DNA of 64,000 nt, from positions 1 to 64,000 of the forward strand of contig CAZYGK010000007.1 in assembly GCA_964647355.1 (NCBI GenBank). The letters are read 5' to 3'. A program made the position numbers and the translations under genes. Positions within the stretch are counted from its first letter, which is position 1. Each line of letters starts with the position of its first letter. Below are positions 17,336 to 26,687 of this stretch, piece after piece. The notes below the pieces were generated by a model. It ran no database searches and had not been told where the DNA came from. It saw nothing but the letters and a program-made list of their open reading frames with translations. Source of the DNA: SZUA-430 sp964647355 (lineage in GTDB: Bacteria; Pseudomonadota; Alphaproteobacteria; Micropepsales; Micropepsaceae).

Positions 17336-17676
17336 AACTTGGCTCCGATGGCGGTTGGATCGTCGGCCTCAAGACTGGCGGAAAGCCATTAAGGATGTCT
17401 GAACCGTTACGTGCCCTCGATTCCTCCGAATCAAACCGCGCGGTGTTTCGTTTTGAATCAACTTGCAGTCGTTATCTGCAGTCTTCGAGTTTGTCGTTAC
17501 GCGTTATTAAGCACGACACTGCATTCCATCGAGTTTTACTGTTCATACGCGGTCGAATACTTCGCGGGAAAGGCTTTCTTAAGCGCGCGGCGCCTAAGCT
17601 CCCCCTGCCTACGCAAGCGGGTCGCAGAATCCGCGTGGGTAGGAGGTGTAGTGGTGTCAAATGAAGGAGGCCTCAA
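17336..17676. other. Non-coding divergent promoter region
   Basis: 341 bases between the secretin-domain gene and flp. Base composition is visibly richer in A/T than its surroundings. Short open frames exist in several phases, but none has a ribosome site or recognisable protein. It should contain the promoters of both divergent genes. I see no clear sigma70, sigma54 or CtrA site. A strong ribosome site (AAGGAGG) ends the region just before flp. Confidence 0.6.
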
Positions 17677-17838
17677 ATGAGCCGCTTTGTGACTCGTTTT
17701 CTGAAAGATGAAGCTGGTGCGACCGCGATTGAGTACGGTCTGATTGCAGCGTTGATCGCGGTCGTGATCATCGGTGCGGTTACGTCGGCCGGTGGTGCGA
17801 TCAACAGCACCTTCACGACGGTCGCCGGCGCTCTCTAA
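17677..17838 (+). CDS. flp: Flp-type major pilin
   Basis: 53 residues, MSRFVTRFLKDEAGATAIEY and onward. This is the classic Flp prepilin: a short basic leader, cleavage after Gly in DEAGATAIEYGLI, the conserved Glu-Tyr pair, a 20-residue hydrophobic helix (LIAALIAVVIIGAV) and a short Ser/Thr-rich tail. AAGGAGG lies seven bases upstream of the start. It forms the fibre of the Tad pilus after cleavage by the peptidase encoded 180 bases downstream. A hairpin follows the gene, so the pilin message can be made in excess of the cpa genes. Confidence 0.95.
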   Translation: MSRFVTRFLKDEAGATAIEYGLIAALIAVVIIGAVTSAGGAINSTFTTVAGAL

Positions 17839-17892
17839 TAGAGAGCAACGGCTAGGCTTCGCGCCTCGCGCGCGGGCTTAGGTCTGGAGTTG

Positions 17893-17934
17893 AGCGCCAG
17901 TCTCGCGCGTTTGTGCGGGGCTGGCGCTTTTTCT
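17893..17934 (+). terminator. Hairpin/terminator after flp
   Basis: AGCGCCAG and CTGGCGCT form an eight-base-pair stem around a 20-base loop, followed by a T-run (TTTTTCTTT). It separates the pilin gene from cpaA and probably sets pilin:machinery stoichiometry by partial termination. Confidence 0.7.
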
Positions 17935-18019
17935 TTGGGCGGCCGCGATTGCTTAACATCGCGGTAATGCCGCAGCCATAGGCTCGGCCCTCGCGTTATG
18001 CGGGGTTGAGGCGGCGATC

Positions 18020-18523
18020 ATGATCGAGTCTGTGCTTTTCGTATTGGTGGGTACGGCGATCATCGCCGGGGCGGTCTATGACGCGGCGACACTCACGATT
18101 CCCAATTGGATCTCACTGATCCTGATCGCACTGTTTCCTCTCGTCGCCATCAGCGCCGGGCTCACATGGGCCGAGGCCGGCGTACATGTCGGGATCGGGC
18201 TCGCCGCGCTTGTCGTCGGAATTCTGCTGTTTGCCGGCGGAATCATAGGCGGTGGCGATGCAAAGCTATTTGCCGCCGTATCGCTCTATATCGGCGCCAC
18301 TTGGTTCGGCGCCTACGCATTTGCGGTCGCGCTCGCGGGTGGCCTCGTCGCATGTGTTTTGATGGCGCTGCGTTGGCTCGCCGCATCGAGCTTCGGCGCG
18401 CACCTCGCGTGGTTGCAGCATTTGGTCAAGCGCGGCGCTGGTATTCCTTACGGTGTTGCGATCGCAGCAGGCGCGCTCTTCGTTTTGCCGAGCACGCATT
18501 TGTTTCTCTCGAGTGCGCCATAG
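18020..18523 (+). CDS. cpaA: Prepilin peptidase of the Tad system
   Basis: 167 residues, six hydrophobic helices, type IV prepilin peptidase (A24) family. The two catalytic aspartates are visible in VYDAATLTIPN (about residue 21) and in GGGDAK (about residue 77). The short TadV form lacks the N-methylation domain. It cleaves the leader peptides of Flp and the TadE/F-type pseudopilins at the inner membrane. It is the first gene after the flp hairpin. Confidence 0.92.
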   Translation: MIESVLFVLVGTAIIAGAVYDAATLTIPNWISLILIALFPLVAISAGLTWAEAGVHVGIGLAALVVGILLFAGGIIGGGDAKLFAAVSLYIGATWFGAYAFAVALAGGLVACVLMALRWLAASSFGAHLAWLQHLVKRGAGIPYGVAIAAGALFVLPSTHLFLSSAP

Positions 18524-18665
18524 GTGATGGCAATTCGATCACGCCGGCGGTTAAAGCCGCACAACGTTAAATCCCTGCTTACCAAGTTAACCTTAGCTTG
18601 ATGCTTCAACGATAGGAACGTCGACAAGGCCGGCGGAAACAGGTGCCGCGGCAGGAGAACGACCG

Positions 18666-19475
18666 ATGGACATGACGCGTATTCTCATACTTGTTGGCGC
18701 ACTCGGCGCTGCAGGTGTGGCTGCTTTTCTCGCCCGCGGAATGATGGGTGGCGGTCAAAACCAAGCTGCGGCTGCAGAGTCGATGCAGCTGACCGAAATC
18801 ATGGTCGCGGCACACGCGATCGAGGTGGGCGCGAAGATCGTTCCCGGCGATTTGAAGTGGCAGGGCTGGCCCAAGACAGCGCTCGATCCGAGCTTCATCA
18901 CGAAAGAGGCGCAACCGCAGGCGCTTGAAGACGCCGCGGAGGGCTCGGTTGCGCGCATGCAACTCGTCGCCGGCGAACCGGTTACGGTCTCCAAAGTCAT
19001 CAAGGCGGATGGCGCAGGCTTTCTGGCTGCTGTGCTGACGCCGGGCAAGCGTGCGGTGGGCGTGAAGCTCTCGGCCGAAAAGGGCGCGGGCGGCTTCATT
19101 CTTCCGAACGACCGGGTCGACGTCATCATGACGCGCAAGCTGGGCAACGACGCTTCGGGCAATCCTTCGTACCGGGCGGCGACGGTGCTTCGCGATGTGC
19201 GGGTTCTTGCGGTCGATCAAACGTCGCAAGAAGAGGGCGATTCGAAGTCGATCGTCGGCAAGACAGCGACTCTCGAACTGACCGCGCAGCAGGCTGAAGT
19301 CGTTTCGCTCGCAGAAGCGATGGGCGACCTGTCGCTGTCGTTGCGGTCGCTGACCAACTCCGATCAGCCGACCGACGATGAAGAGATCAAAGCCTTCGGC
19401 GACGACGACGGTTCACAAGTTTCGATCTTGCGTTTTGGCGTGCCGAGCCAAGCGACGCCGGCATCTAAGGAATAA
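18666..19475 (+). CDS. cpaB: Flp pilus assembly protein CpaB (RcpC)
   Basis: 269 residues. An N-terminal membrane anchor (ILILVGALGAAGVAAFLARGMM) is followed by a SAF domain (MVAAHAIEVGAKIVPGDLKW, about 41–60) and a beta-clip/RcpC domain (AVGVKLSAEKGAGGFILPNDRVDV). It is a periplasmic protein thought to bind peptidoglycan and support the secretin. AGGAG precedes the ATG. The stop overlaps the start of cpaC by one base (TAATG). Several TTAA half-sites lie upstream (18551–18594). Confidence 0.93.
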   Translation: MDMTRILILVGALGAAGVAAFLARGMMGGGQNQAAAAESMQLTEIMVAAHAIEVGAKIVPGDLKWQGWPKTALDPSFITKEAQPQALEDAAEGSVARMQLVAGEPVTVSKVIKADGAGFLAAVLTPGKRAVGVKLSAEKGAGGFILPNDRVDVIMTRKLGNDASGNPSYRAATVLRDVRVLAVDQTSQEEGDSKSIVGKTATLELTAQQAEVVSLAEAMGDLSLSLRSLTNSDQPTDDEEIKAFGDDDGSQVSILRFGVPSQATPASKE

Positions 19476-20971
19476 TGGGTGAAACCATGAAGATTGTTCG
19501 TCTCCTCGCGATTGCTGCCCTGGCTGCTGCAGGCTTTGGTTCTCCGGCGTATGCCGACGGAGCCGGCGCAAAGCCCCGGCCGGCACCCTCTCAGACATTG
19601 CGCGTGCGCGCCGGCGGGAGCGGGCCGCACTCGCAAACGATCAGCCTCGGCATCAACAAGGCGATCATCGTCGAGTTGCCGGAAGATGCGCGCGACGTTC
19701 TCGTGTCGAACCCCGATGTCGTCGATGCGGTCGTACGCACGCCGCGCCAGGTTTACGTCGTCGGCATGAAGGCCGGTCCGTCGAATGCGTTCTTCTTCAC
19801 CTCGAGCGGCAAGCAGCTGCTCAATCTGGAGATCCACGTTCAGCGCGACACGGTCGAACTTAAGCGTTTGATCGAGCGCAATATTAAGGGTGCCGACGTT
19901 TCCGTTGAGACGATCAACGACAACGTCGTCATCAACGGCAGCGTAAAGAGTGCCTCGGATGCAGCGGCGGCGCGCGAAATTGCGATCCGCTACGTCACCG
20001 ATCCTGACGAGCCGCTGAAGCGCGATGCGGTCGTCAATCGCGTTGGTATTCGCGGCGGCGATCAGGTGATGGTGCGCGTGCGCGTTGCCGAAATGCAGCG
20101 GACGCTGGCCAAGCAGCTCGGCGTCGACTTCAACGCGCTGTTCCGTGTTGGCGGCAATATTCCGGTTGGGATCGGCAGCTCGAATCCGTTCTCTTTGCTC
20201 GGTCAGGCGCTCTCGACGTCGCAATTCTTCGGCGTCGGCAGCATCACGGGCGGCAACAGCGTCGAGGCGACGTTGCGTGCGTTCGAACGCTCGGGTCTGG
20301 TGCGTACGTTGGCCGAACCGAACCTGACGGCAGTTTCCGGCGAGGCGGCGAAGTTCTTGGCCGGCGGCGAGTTCCCGGTTCCGGTCGCTCGCGACCGTGA
20401 CGGTAACGTTCAGATCGAGTTCAAGCCGTTCGGCGTCGGTCTCGGCTTCACGCCGGTGGTGCTGTCGGAAGGCCGCATCAGCTTGAAGATCTCGACCGAG
20501 GTTTCCGAGATTACGGGCGAGAATTCGTTCGTGTCGCAGGGCGGCGAGACTATCGACGACAACGGCAACCGCATCTTCGTGTCCGGCATTACGATTCCGG
20601 GCGTAAAGGTGCGCCGCGCCGAGACGACGGTCGAGTTGCCGTCGGGCGGCAGCATGCTGATGGCCGGTCTGCTGCAACAGACGATGAAGCAGAACATCGA
20701 CGGCATCCCGGGCCTCAAGAACCTGCCGATCCTCGGGTCGCTGTTTCAGAGCCGCGACTTTCAGTCGGGCGAAACGGAGCTCGTGGTCATCGTGACGCCG
20801 TATCTCGTCGAGGCGACGTCGCCGCAGAATCTGGCTTCGCCGACCGACGGGTTCGTCCCGCCGAGCGATGCGGAAACGGTGCTCTTGTCGCGCCTGAACG
20901 CCGTCTACGGCGAAAAAGGCAAGAAACCGCAAGGGTCGCTAAAGGGACCAATCGGTTTCATCGTTCGCTAG
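19475..20971 (+). CDS. cpaC: Outer-membrane secretin of the Flp pilus
   Basis: 498 residues (an internal start at 19487 would remove four). It has a signal peptide (VRLLAIAALAAAGFGSPAYA), an N-terminal pilus domain (about 45–120), a BON-like segment (VSVETINDNVVINGSVKSA) and a C-terminal secretin barrel. The barrel shows the signatures VRTLAEPNLTAVSGEAAKFL, GEFPVPV, VELPSGGSMLMAGLLQQ and GLKNLPILGSLF. It forms the multimeric channel through which the pilus exits. It is translationally coupled to cpaB. Confidence 0.95.
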   Translation: MGETMKIVRLLAIAALAAAGFGSPAYADGAGAKPRPAPSQTLRVRAGGSGPHSQTISLGINKAIIVELPEDARDVLVSNPDVVDAVVRTPRQVYVVGMKAGPSNAFFFTSSGKQLLNLEIHVQRDTVELKRLIERNIKGADVSVETINDNVVINGSVKSASDAAAAREIAIRYVTDPDEPLKRDAVVNRVGIRGGDQVMVRVRVAEMQRTLAKQLGVDFNALFRVGGNIPVGIGSSNPFSLLGQALSTSQFFGVGSITGGNSVEATLRAFERSGLVRTLAEPNLTAVSGEAAKFLAGGEFPVPVARDRDGNVQIEFKPFGVGLGFTPVVLSEGRISLKISTEVSEITGENSFVSQGGETIDDNGNRIFVSGITIPGVKVRRAETTVELPSGGSMLMAGLLQQTMKQNIDGIPGLKNLPILGSLFQSRDFQSGETELVVIVTPYLVEATSPQNLASPTDGFVPPSDAETVLLSRLNAVYGEKGKKPQGSLKGPIGFIVR

Positions 20972-21028
20972 CAATGTATGAAACCCGCGCAAGACTTTAG
21001 CAATTGCTCAAAGATTAGGATGGCCGTT

Positions 21029-21727
21029 ATGAACCGCACCTCCCCACTTCTCGCACTGGCGCTGATCGGCGTTGCCGCGAGCGGCTGCACGGCGCCGCCG
21101 CTCAACAATGACGGACGCCATTACTATAGCGTCGAGCAGCAGTTTCCGATCGTGGTCGAACCGCAGGTTGTGACGCTGGCCGTTCGCGTCGACGAAGATC
21201 TCAAGAGCCTTGCGCGCGGGGAAGACGACCGCATCGCGGCATTCGCTCAGCGCTGGAAGGCGCGGGGGCAGGGGCTCTTGAACGTTGCGACCGCGAGCAC
21301 GGCTTCCGACGACGGGGCGGTCGCTCACTTGCGCAAGGTTTTGGCCGCGAACGGGGTCGACAAGAAATCCGTGCACTTCTCGTCCTATCCGCCGGCCGGC
21401 GGCGAGGCGAACCCGCCCGTCACGTTGAGCTTCGTTGCCTACGCAGCGACGGCAGCGGACTGCGGTCAAGATTGGTCGAAAAATTTGGGATTCGAACCGC
21501 GCAATCTGCCGTGGCCGGAATTCGGTTGCTCGACGCAACACAATCTCGCAGCGATCGTTGCCGACCCGCGGGACTTGGTCGAGCCGCGCTCTAGCGATCC
21601 GGCCGACGCGCAGCGCCGTTCGGTCGTGATCACGGATAAGTACCAGCAGGGCTTCAGGTCGCAGACAGAAGCGGCCGCGAACCGTGCCGACAGCGGCCAG
21701 TCCAGCACGGTCGGGAACCAGCAATAA
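21029..21727 (+). CDS. cpaD: Flp pilus lipoprotein CpaD
   Basis: About 232 residues from ATG 21029; an ATG at 21020 and one further upstream are also open, but TAGGA lies eight bases before 21029. A lipoprotein signal is present (LLALALIGVAASGC). The body matches CpaD: VEQQFPIVVEPQ, LNVATASTASDDGAV and the C-terminal FGCSTQHNLAAIVADPRDLVEP. It is thought to act as pilotin for the CpaC secretin. It lies between cpaC and cpaE in the operon. Confidence 0.9.
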   Translation: MNRTSPLLALALIGVAASGCTAPPLNNDGRHYYSVEQQFPIVVEPQVVTLAVRVDEDLKSLARGEDDRIAAFAQRWKARGQGLLNVATASTASDDGAVAHLRKVLAANGVDKKSVHFSSYPPAGGEANPPVTLSFVAYAATAADCGQDWSKNLGFEPRNLPWPEFGCSTQHNLAAIVADPRDLVEPRSSDPADAQRRSVVITDKYQQGFRSQTEAAANRADSGQSSTVGNQQ

Positions 21728-21757
21728 CGTATAGAAGAATCTGAGGAGCAGATCCCG

Positions 21758-23020
21758 ATGAGTAAGCCTCAAGAGCCGGAAAAGACCGACGCTCCGTTCG
21801 GCGCCGAAGTGCAAGATCGACCCGTTCCGCGGATTTCGATCCATGCGTTTTGCGAGTCGCCGGACACGGGCTCGGTGATCCAGCGTGCCGGGCAAGACCG
21901 CCGGCTGGCGAAGGCTCACCTGACGGTTCACATGGGCGGTGTATTCGGGGCGGCCGAGTACTTCCAAGACTCGTCAACGCCGAACGTAATCATGGTCGAG
22001 ACGCGGGTTACGGGCCCTGCCATCCTCGGCGAACTTGAGAAGCTCGCCCATGTCTGCGATCCCGGGACGAAGGTCATCGTCATCGGTCAGTCGAACGACA
22101 TCACGCTCTATCGCGAGATGATCCGCCAGGGCGTGAGCGAGTATCTGGTCGCGCCGCTCAATCCGCTGCAAGTGATCGAAGCGATTGCTGCGCTCTATCA
22201 CAGCCCGGCGACGGCACCGATCGGCAAGATCTTCGCGTTCGTCGGTGCGCGCGGTGGCGTCGGCTCGTCGACGGTTGCTCACAATACGGCATGGGCGATC
22301 GCGGAAGACCTGCATATCGCCACGACGATCGTGGATTTGGACGTGCCGTTCGGTACGGCCGGCCTCGATTTCAACCAAGATACCGGCACCGGCATCGCCG
22401 AGGCGCTTGCGAGCCCGGAACGCTTGGACGACGTGCTGCTGGACCGCCTGCTGATCAAGCACACGAGCAGGCTAAACCTGTTCGTCGCGCCGGCGCAGCT
22501 CGACCGCGAGACGCTCTATCCGCCAGAGTCGATCGAGATGGTGCTCGACGTCGTGCGGCAGGCTTCCCCCTGCGTCGTCGTCGATCTGCCGCACGTGTGG
22601 GCGCCGTGGGTGAAGCAGGTGCTGACGTCGGCGGACGAGATCGTCGTCGTCGCGACGCCCGACCTTGCCAGCCTGCGCAACGGCAAGAACATTTACGACA
22701 TCATCAACGGTGCGCGTCCGAACGACAAGCCGCTGAAGGTCGTTCTGAACCAGGTCGGCGTGCCGCGTCGTCCCGAGATTCCGGTGAAGGATTTCGCGGA
22801 GGCCATGTCGGCCGAGCCGAGCGTCGTACTTCCGTTCGACCCGCAGACCTTTGCCACCGCCAGCAACAATGGCCAGATGGTCGGCGAGCTGAGCGCGCAG
22901 TCCCGCGTCGCCCAAAGCTTCCGCGACTTGGCCCAGCAGTTGACGGGCCGCGAGCCGAAACCCGAGGCGAAGCCCGCCAGCAAGCTCAGCTTCGACTTCC
23001 TGCGCCGCAAGAAGGCTTGA
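21758..23020 (+). CDS. cpaE: Pilus localisation ATPase-like protein CpaE (TadZ)
   Basis: 420 residues. An atypical receiver-like N-terminal domain (about 60–150; VIMVETRVTGPAILGELEKL, GQSNDITLYREMIRQGVSEYL) precedes a MinD/ParA-like domain. Its P-loop reads GARGGVGSSTVAHN (about 160–173), and DLDVPFGTAGLDFN follows. CpaE proteins usually have AKGGVG here with the second Lys already lost; in this copy the signature Lys is also Arg, so ATP binding or hydrolysis may be weak. It positions the pilus machine at the pole. GGAG precedes the ATG; cpaF follows after six bases. Confidence 0.93.
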   Translation: MSKPQEPEKTDAPFGAEVQDRPVPRISIHAFCESPDTGSVIQRAGQDRRLAKAHLTVHMGGVFGAAEYFQDSSTPNVIMVETRVTGPAILGELEKLAHVCDPGTKVIVIGQSNDITLYREMIRQGVSEYLVAPLNPLQVIEAIAALYHSPATAPIGKIFAFVGARGGVGSSTVAHNTAWAIAEDLHIATTIVDLDVPFGTAGLDFNQDTGTGIAEALASPERLDDVLLDRLLIKHTSRLNLFVAPAQLDRETLYPPESIEMVLDVVRQASPCVVVDLPHVWAPWVKQVLTSADEIVVVATPDLASLRNGKNIYDIINGARPNDKPLKVVLNQVGVPRRPEIPVKDFAEAMSAEPSVVLPFDPQTFATASNNGQMVGELSAQSRVAQSFRDLAQQLTGREPKPEAKPASKLSFDFLRRKKA

Positions 23021-23026
23021 TAGACG

Positions 23027-24475
23027 ATGTTCGGTAAGCGTCCCGGAGGCGATGGAGTAGCGACGGCGCCGAAGCCGAAAGCGGCGGCGCCCCAACCGGC
23101 TGCGGCCAAACCGGCAGCGCCGCCCCCACCTCCGGCGGCGAAGCCCGCCGGCCGTGCGGAGCCGCCTGCACCTGCACCGCTCGCCGTCGACAACCGGTCG
23201 GACCAATACTACGAAATCAAAACGACGATCTTTAATGCGCTGATCGATACGATCGATCTGGCGCAGTTGGCGCAGCTCGACGCAGCGTCGGCGCGCGAAG
23301 AGATCCGCGATATCGTCAACGAGATCATCGCGATCAAGGCCGTCGTGATGTCGATCGCCGAGCAGGAGCAACTGCTCACTGACATCTGTAACGACGTCTT
23401 GGGCTACGGCCCGCTCGAGCCGTTGCTCGCCCGCGACGACATCGCCGACATCATGGTCAACGGTGCCGAGCGCGTCTTCATCGAAGTCGCCGGTAAAGTG
23501 CAGCTTACGAATATCCGCTTCCGCGACAACGCGCAGTTGATGAACATCTGTCAACGCATCGTGAGCCAGATCGGCCGCCGCGTGGACGAAAGCTCGCCGA
23601 TATGCGACGCGCGTTTGCCGGACGGTTCCCGTGTGAACGTCATCGCGCCGCCGCTTGCGATCGATGGTCCCACGCTCACCATTCGTAAGTTCAAGAAAGA
23701 CAAGCTGAAGATGGCGGACTTGATCCGCTTCGGCTCGATTTCGCCCGAAGGCGGCAAGGTTCTCGACGTCATCGGCAACTGCCGTTGTAACGTTCTGATC
23801 TCCGGCGGTACGGGTTCGGGTAAGACGACGCTTCTCAACATGATGACCGCGTTCATCGACGCCGACGAGCGCGTGATTACCTGCGAAGACGCGGCCGAGC
23901 TTCAGCTACAGCAGCCGCACGTGGTGCGTTTGGAAACGCGTCCGCCGAACCTCGAAGGTACCGGCGAAATTACGATGCGCGATCTCGTCAAGAACTGTCT
24001 ACGTATGCGTCCGGAACGGATCATCGTCGGCGAGGTCCGCGGACCCGAAGCGTTCGACTTGCTGCAGGCGATGAACACGGGCCATGACGGCTCGATGGGT
24101 ACGCTTCACGCCAATACGCCGCGAGAAGCCCTACAACGTATCGAATCCATGATCACGATGGGCGGCTACAATCTGCCGTCGAAAACAATTCGTGAAATGG
24201 TCGTCGGTGCCATCGACGTGATCGTGCAGGCGGCACGCTTGCGCGACGGTTCGCGCCGCATCACGCATATTACGGAAGTCATCGGCCTCGAAGGCGACGT
24301 CATCATCACGCAGGATCTCTTCCTCTACGAGATCACCGGCGAAGATGAGAACGGGAAGGTCAAGGGCCGGCACGCATCTACTGGTATCTCGCGGCCCGCG
24401 TTTTGGGATCGAGCGCGCTACTTCAATCGCGAGCAAGAGTTGCTCGACGCGCTCGAGGCGGCGGCCGCAAAATAA
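23027..24475 (+). CDS. cpaF: Flp pilus assembly ATPase CpaF (TadA)
   Basis: 482 residues. A Pro/Ala-rich N-terminal linker (about 10–55) precedes a type II/IV secretion ATPase. Motifs are Walker A GGTGSGKTTLLN (about 259–270), the Asp box ITCEDAAELQLQQPHV, Walker B RIIVGEVRGPEA (about 328) and the His box GSMGTLHANTP (about 354–364). It hydrolyses ATP at the inner face of the membrane to drive extension, and perhaps retraction, of the Flp pilus with TadB/TadC. Confidence 0.96.
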   Translation: MFGKRPGGDGVATAPKPKAAAPQPAAAKPAAPPPPPAAKPAGRAEPPAPAPLAVDNRSDQYYEIKTTIFNALIDTIDLAQLAQLDAASAREEIRDIVNEIIAIKAVVMSIAEQEQLLTDICNDVLGYGPLEPLLARDDIADIMVNGAERVFIEVAGKVQLTNIRFRDNAQLMNICQRIVSQIGRRVDESSPICDARLPDGSRVNVIAPPLAIDGPTLTIRKFKKDKLKMADLIRFGSISPEGGKVLDVIGNCRCNVLISGGTGSGKTTLLNMMTAFIDADERVITCEDAAELQLQQPHVVRLETRPPNLEGTGEITMRDLVKNCLRMRPERIIVGEVRGPEAFDLLQAMNTGHDGSMGTLHANTPREALQRIESMITMGGYNLPSKTIREMVVGAIDVIVQAARLRDGSRRITHITEVIGLEGDVIITQDLFLYEITGEDENGKVKGRHASTGISRPAFWDRARYFNREQELLDALEAAAAK

Positions 24476-24504
24476 GGAGGGGGGCGGAAGCTCCAAAGGT
24501 CGCG

Positions 24505-25506
24505 ATGGATCAAGGCACGATTATGATTGTTGCGATCGCGCTAATGGCCGCATTGGCTGTTGGCGGCGCGGCATTTGCTTTTTTGGGCGCGGGTGGTGCC
24601 GCAAAGGCGAACAAGCGAGTTGCGGCGGCGACGCGGGGCTCAGGGCGTGGAGCGTCTGCGAAAGCAGCGGCAGATACGGCGGGCGAGTCTACCGCCAAGC
24701 GCCGCAAGCAGGTGCAAGAAACGCTCAAGGAAATCGAGCGCAAGCAAGAACAAACGAAGGCAAAGCCCACGCTTGCCAATATGCTCGAGCAAGCGGACTG
24801 GAGCATCGATCCGCGCAAGTTTCATATGATCACCGCAGGACTTGCCGTCGTTGCGCTCGTCGGGTTCTTCGTAATGGGTTACCCGTGGTACGTCGCAATC
24901 GGCGCCGGATTCGTCGGCGGTCTCGGTTTGCCGCGCTGGTATCTAGGCTTCACGATCGGAAGGCGCAAGAAGGCGTTTGTGAAGGAGTTCGCGAACGCCA
25001 TCGACGTAATCGTGCGCGGCGTCAAGGCCGGTTTGCCGTTGAATGAGTGCCTGAAAATCATCTCGAACGAGGCGTCCGAGCCTGTCGGTCCTGAGTTTCG
25101 CCAGATTGTCGAAGGGTTGAAGGTCGGCGTGACGCTCGAAGACGGCTTGAAGCGCATGTACGACCGCATGCCCGTGCCGGAGGTGAACTTCTTCCAGATC
25201 GTGCTGACCATTCAACAGAAGACCGGCGGTAACTTGTCGGAAGCGCTGGGCAACCTGTCGGGCGTGCTGCGCGACCGTAAGCGTCTGCAAGGCAAAATTC
25301 AGGCTCTGTCGTCGGAAGCTAAGGCGTCGGCCGGCATCATCGGCTCGCTGCCGATCGTCGTTATGGGTCTCGTGTACGCGACAACGCCAGAGTACATCGC
25401 GTTGCTGTTCACGGACCGCTTCGGCAACTTCTTGCTCTTGTGCTGCGTCACGTGGATGTCGGTTGGCATCTTCGTGATGAAGAAAATGATTTCGTTCAAG
25501 TATTGA
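24505..25506 (+). CDS. tadB: Tad platform protein TadB
   Basis: 333 residues from ATG 24505, preceded by AAAGGT. Upstream open codons overlap cpaF and are not part of the protein. An N-terminal helix (about 4–30), an Ala/Lys-rich cytoplasmic stretch, two helices (about 110–150) and a T2SSF domain (FANAIDVIVRGVKAGLPLNECL, FFQIVLTIQQKTGGNLSEAL) with C-terminal helices define TadB. With TadC it forms the inner-membrane platform on which CpaF works. Confidence 0.93.
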   Translation: MDQGTIMIVAIALMAALAVGGAAFAFLGAGGAAKANKRVAAATRGSGRGASAKAAADTAGESTAKRRKQVQETLKEIERKQEQTKAKPTLANMLEQADWSIDPRKFHMITAGLAVVALVGFFVMGYPWYVAIGAGFVGGLGLPRWYLGFTIGRRKKAFVKEFANAIDVIVRGVKAGLPLNECLKIISNEASEPVGPEFRQIVEGLKVGVTLEDGLKRMYDRMPVPEVNFFQIVLTIQQKTGGNLSEALGNLSGVLRDRKRLQGKIQALSSEAKASAGIIGSLPIVVMGLVYATTPEYIALLFTDRFGNFLLLCCVTWMSVGIFVMKKMISFKY

Positions 25507-25522
25507 GCCGGAGAGCGTCGCC

Positions 25523-26485
25523 ATGATGCAATTTATCGACATGCTCTTCGACCGTCAGCTGGTCGTGACGGTGCTGACGGCGATTGCGACGTTCGCAACC
25601 ATCTTGACGCTGGCCTATCCTCTGCTGGCCGGCGACAAGCTTGGTTCGAGGCTTAAGGCAGTTGCGACGCGGCGCGAAGAGTTGCGCCGGATGCAGCGCG
25701 AGGCCATGGCTAAGAAGGGGCAGCTCAGAACAAATCCCGTCGGCTTCATGAAGCAGACAGTCGAGAAGCTGAACCTGCGGAATATTCTCGAGTCGCCGAA
25801 TACGAAGGAAAAGCTGTCGCGCGCCGGCTATCGCGGCCAGGCGGCAATCTACACCTTCATGTTCTTCCGCTTCGTGATGCCGTTCTTGGTGTTCTTCGCG
25901 GCGGTCATCTACCTGTTCGTACTGTCGGAGTACGATCTGCCGCCGCTCGGCAAGATCGCCATTGCGTTCGGCGGCGCGTTTGCCGGCTTCTATCTGCCCG
26001 ACCTGTACGTGCAAAACATTATCGATAAGCGCATGAGCTCGGTGATGAAGGCGTTTCCCGACGCGCTCGACCTCATGCTGATCTGCGTCGAGTCGGGCAT
26101 GTCGGTCGAGTCGTCGTTCAACAAGGTGGCGGCGGAGATCGGCAGCCAGTCGGTCGAGTTGGCCGAAGAATTTGCGCTCACGACCGCCGAACTCTCGTAC
26201 CTACCGGATCGCCGGCAGGCTTACGACAACCTCGGCAAGCGTTGCGCACACCCCGGCGTGCGCGCGGTTTGTACCTCGCTCATCCAGGCGGAGCGCTACG
26301 GTACGCCGCTTGGAACGGCGCTGCGCGTCATGGCGCTCGAAAACCGCGAAATGCGCATGATGGAAGCCGAAAAGAAGGCGGCATCGCTGCCCGCCAAGCT
26401 GACGGTTCCGATGATCGTGTTCTTCCTGCCGGCGTTGTTCGTGGTCATCTTGGGTCCGGCATCGATCAAGATCATGAACCTCTAG
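25523..26485 (+). CDS. tadC: Tad platform protein TadC
   Basis: 320 residues, T2SSF family. Hydrophobic helices lie at about 10–32, 110–135, 140–160 and 293–315. The domain core contains FPDALDLMLICVESGMSVESSF and CTSLIQAERYGTPLGTALRVM. It is last gene of the plus-strand cpa run and follows tadB by 16 bases. A strong terminator follows 26 bases after the stop. An ATG at 25526 is an equally possible start. Confidence 0.93.
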   Translation: MMQFIDMLFDRQLVVTVLTAIATFATILTLAYPLLAGDKLGSRLKAVATRREELRRMQREAMAKKGQLRTNPVGFMKQTVEKLNLRNILESPNTKEKLSRAGYRGQAAIYTFMFFRFVMPFLVFFAAVIYLFVLSEYDLPPLGKIAIAFGGAFAGFYLPDLYVQNIIDKRMSSVMKAFPDALDLMLICVESGMSVESSFNKVAAEIGSQSVELAEEFALTTAELSYLPDRRQAYDNLGKRCAHPGVRAVCTSLIQAERYGTPLGTALRVMALENREMRMMEAEKKAASLPAKLTVPMIVFFLPALFVVILGPASIKIMNL

Positions 26486-26511
26486 GATCCCTGCCCGGCA
26501 AGGGCGGTTAC

Positions 26512-26548
26512 GAAGGCCGCGTTCCGGATCGGAACGCGGCCTTCGTCG
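26512..26548 (+). terminator. Rho-independent terminator of the cpa operon
   Basis: GAAGGCCGCGTTCC pairs perfectly with GGAACGCGGCCTTC over a five-base loop (14-bp stem), followed by GTCGTTTTG. It marks the end of the cpaA–tadC transcription unit. Confidence 0.9.
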
Positions 26549-26630
26549 TTTTGATTGCCGCGCCGAGGTCTGCGGGAGACTTCAGAAGGGGAGGGGAGTG
26601 CTCGCCGCCTGTTCGGCCTGGGCTCCAGGC

Positions 26631-26664
26631 AAAGAAAAAGGCCGCGTCCTGGGTGGACGCGGCC
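26631..26664 (-). terminator. Rho-independent terminator of the tadD-like gene
   Basis: GGCCGCGTCC pairs with GGACGCGGCC over a five-base loop. The A-run on the plus strand (AAAGAAAAA) becomes a U-run on the minus-strand transcript. It lies 24 bases past the stop of the tadD-like gene. Confidence 0.88.
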
Positions 26665-26687
26665 TCGGTTCGTTTCGGGCTGTCGGG

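Noticed and set aside
17395..17664. Short plus-strand open frames in the gap before flp
   Set aside because: Two overlapping frames compete, neither has a ribosome site, and no protein family is recognisable.
19364..20932. Long minus-strand open frame opposite cpaB/cpaC
   Set aside because: Shadow of the secretin gene, Arg-rich with no recognisable domain.
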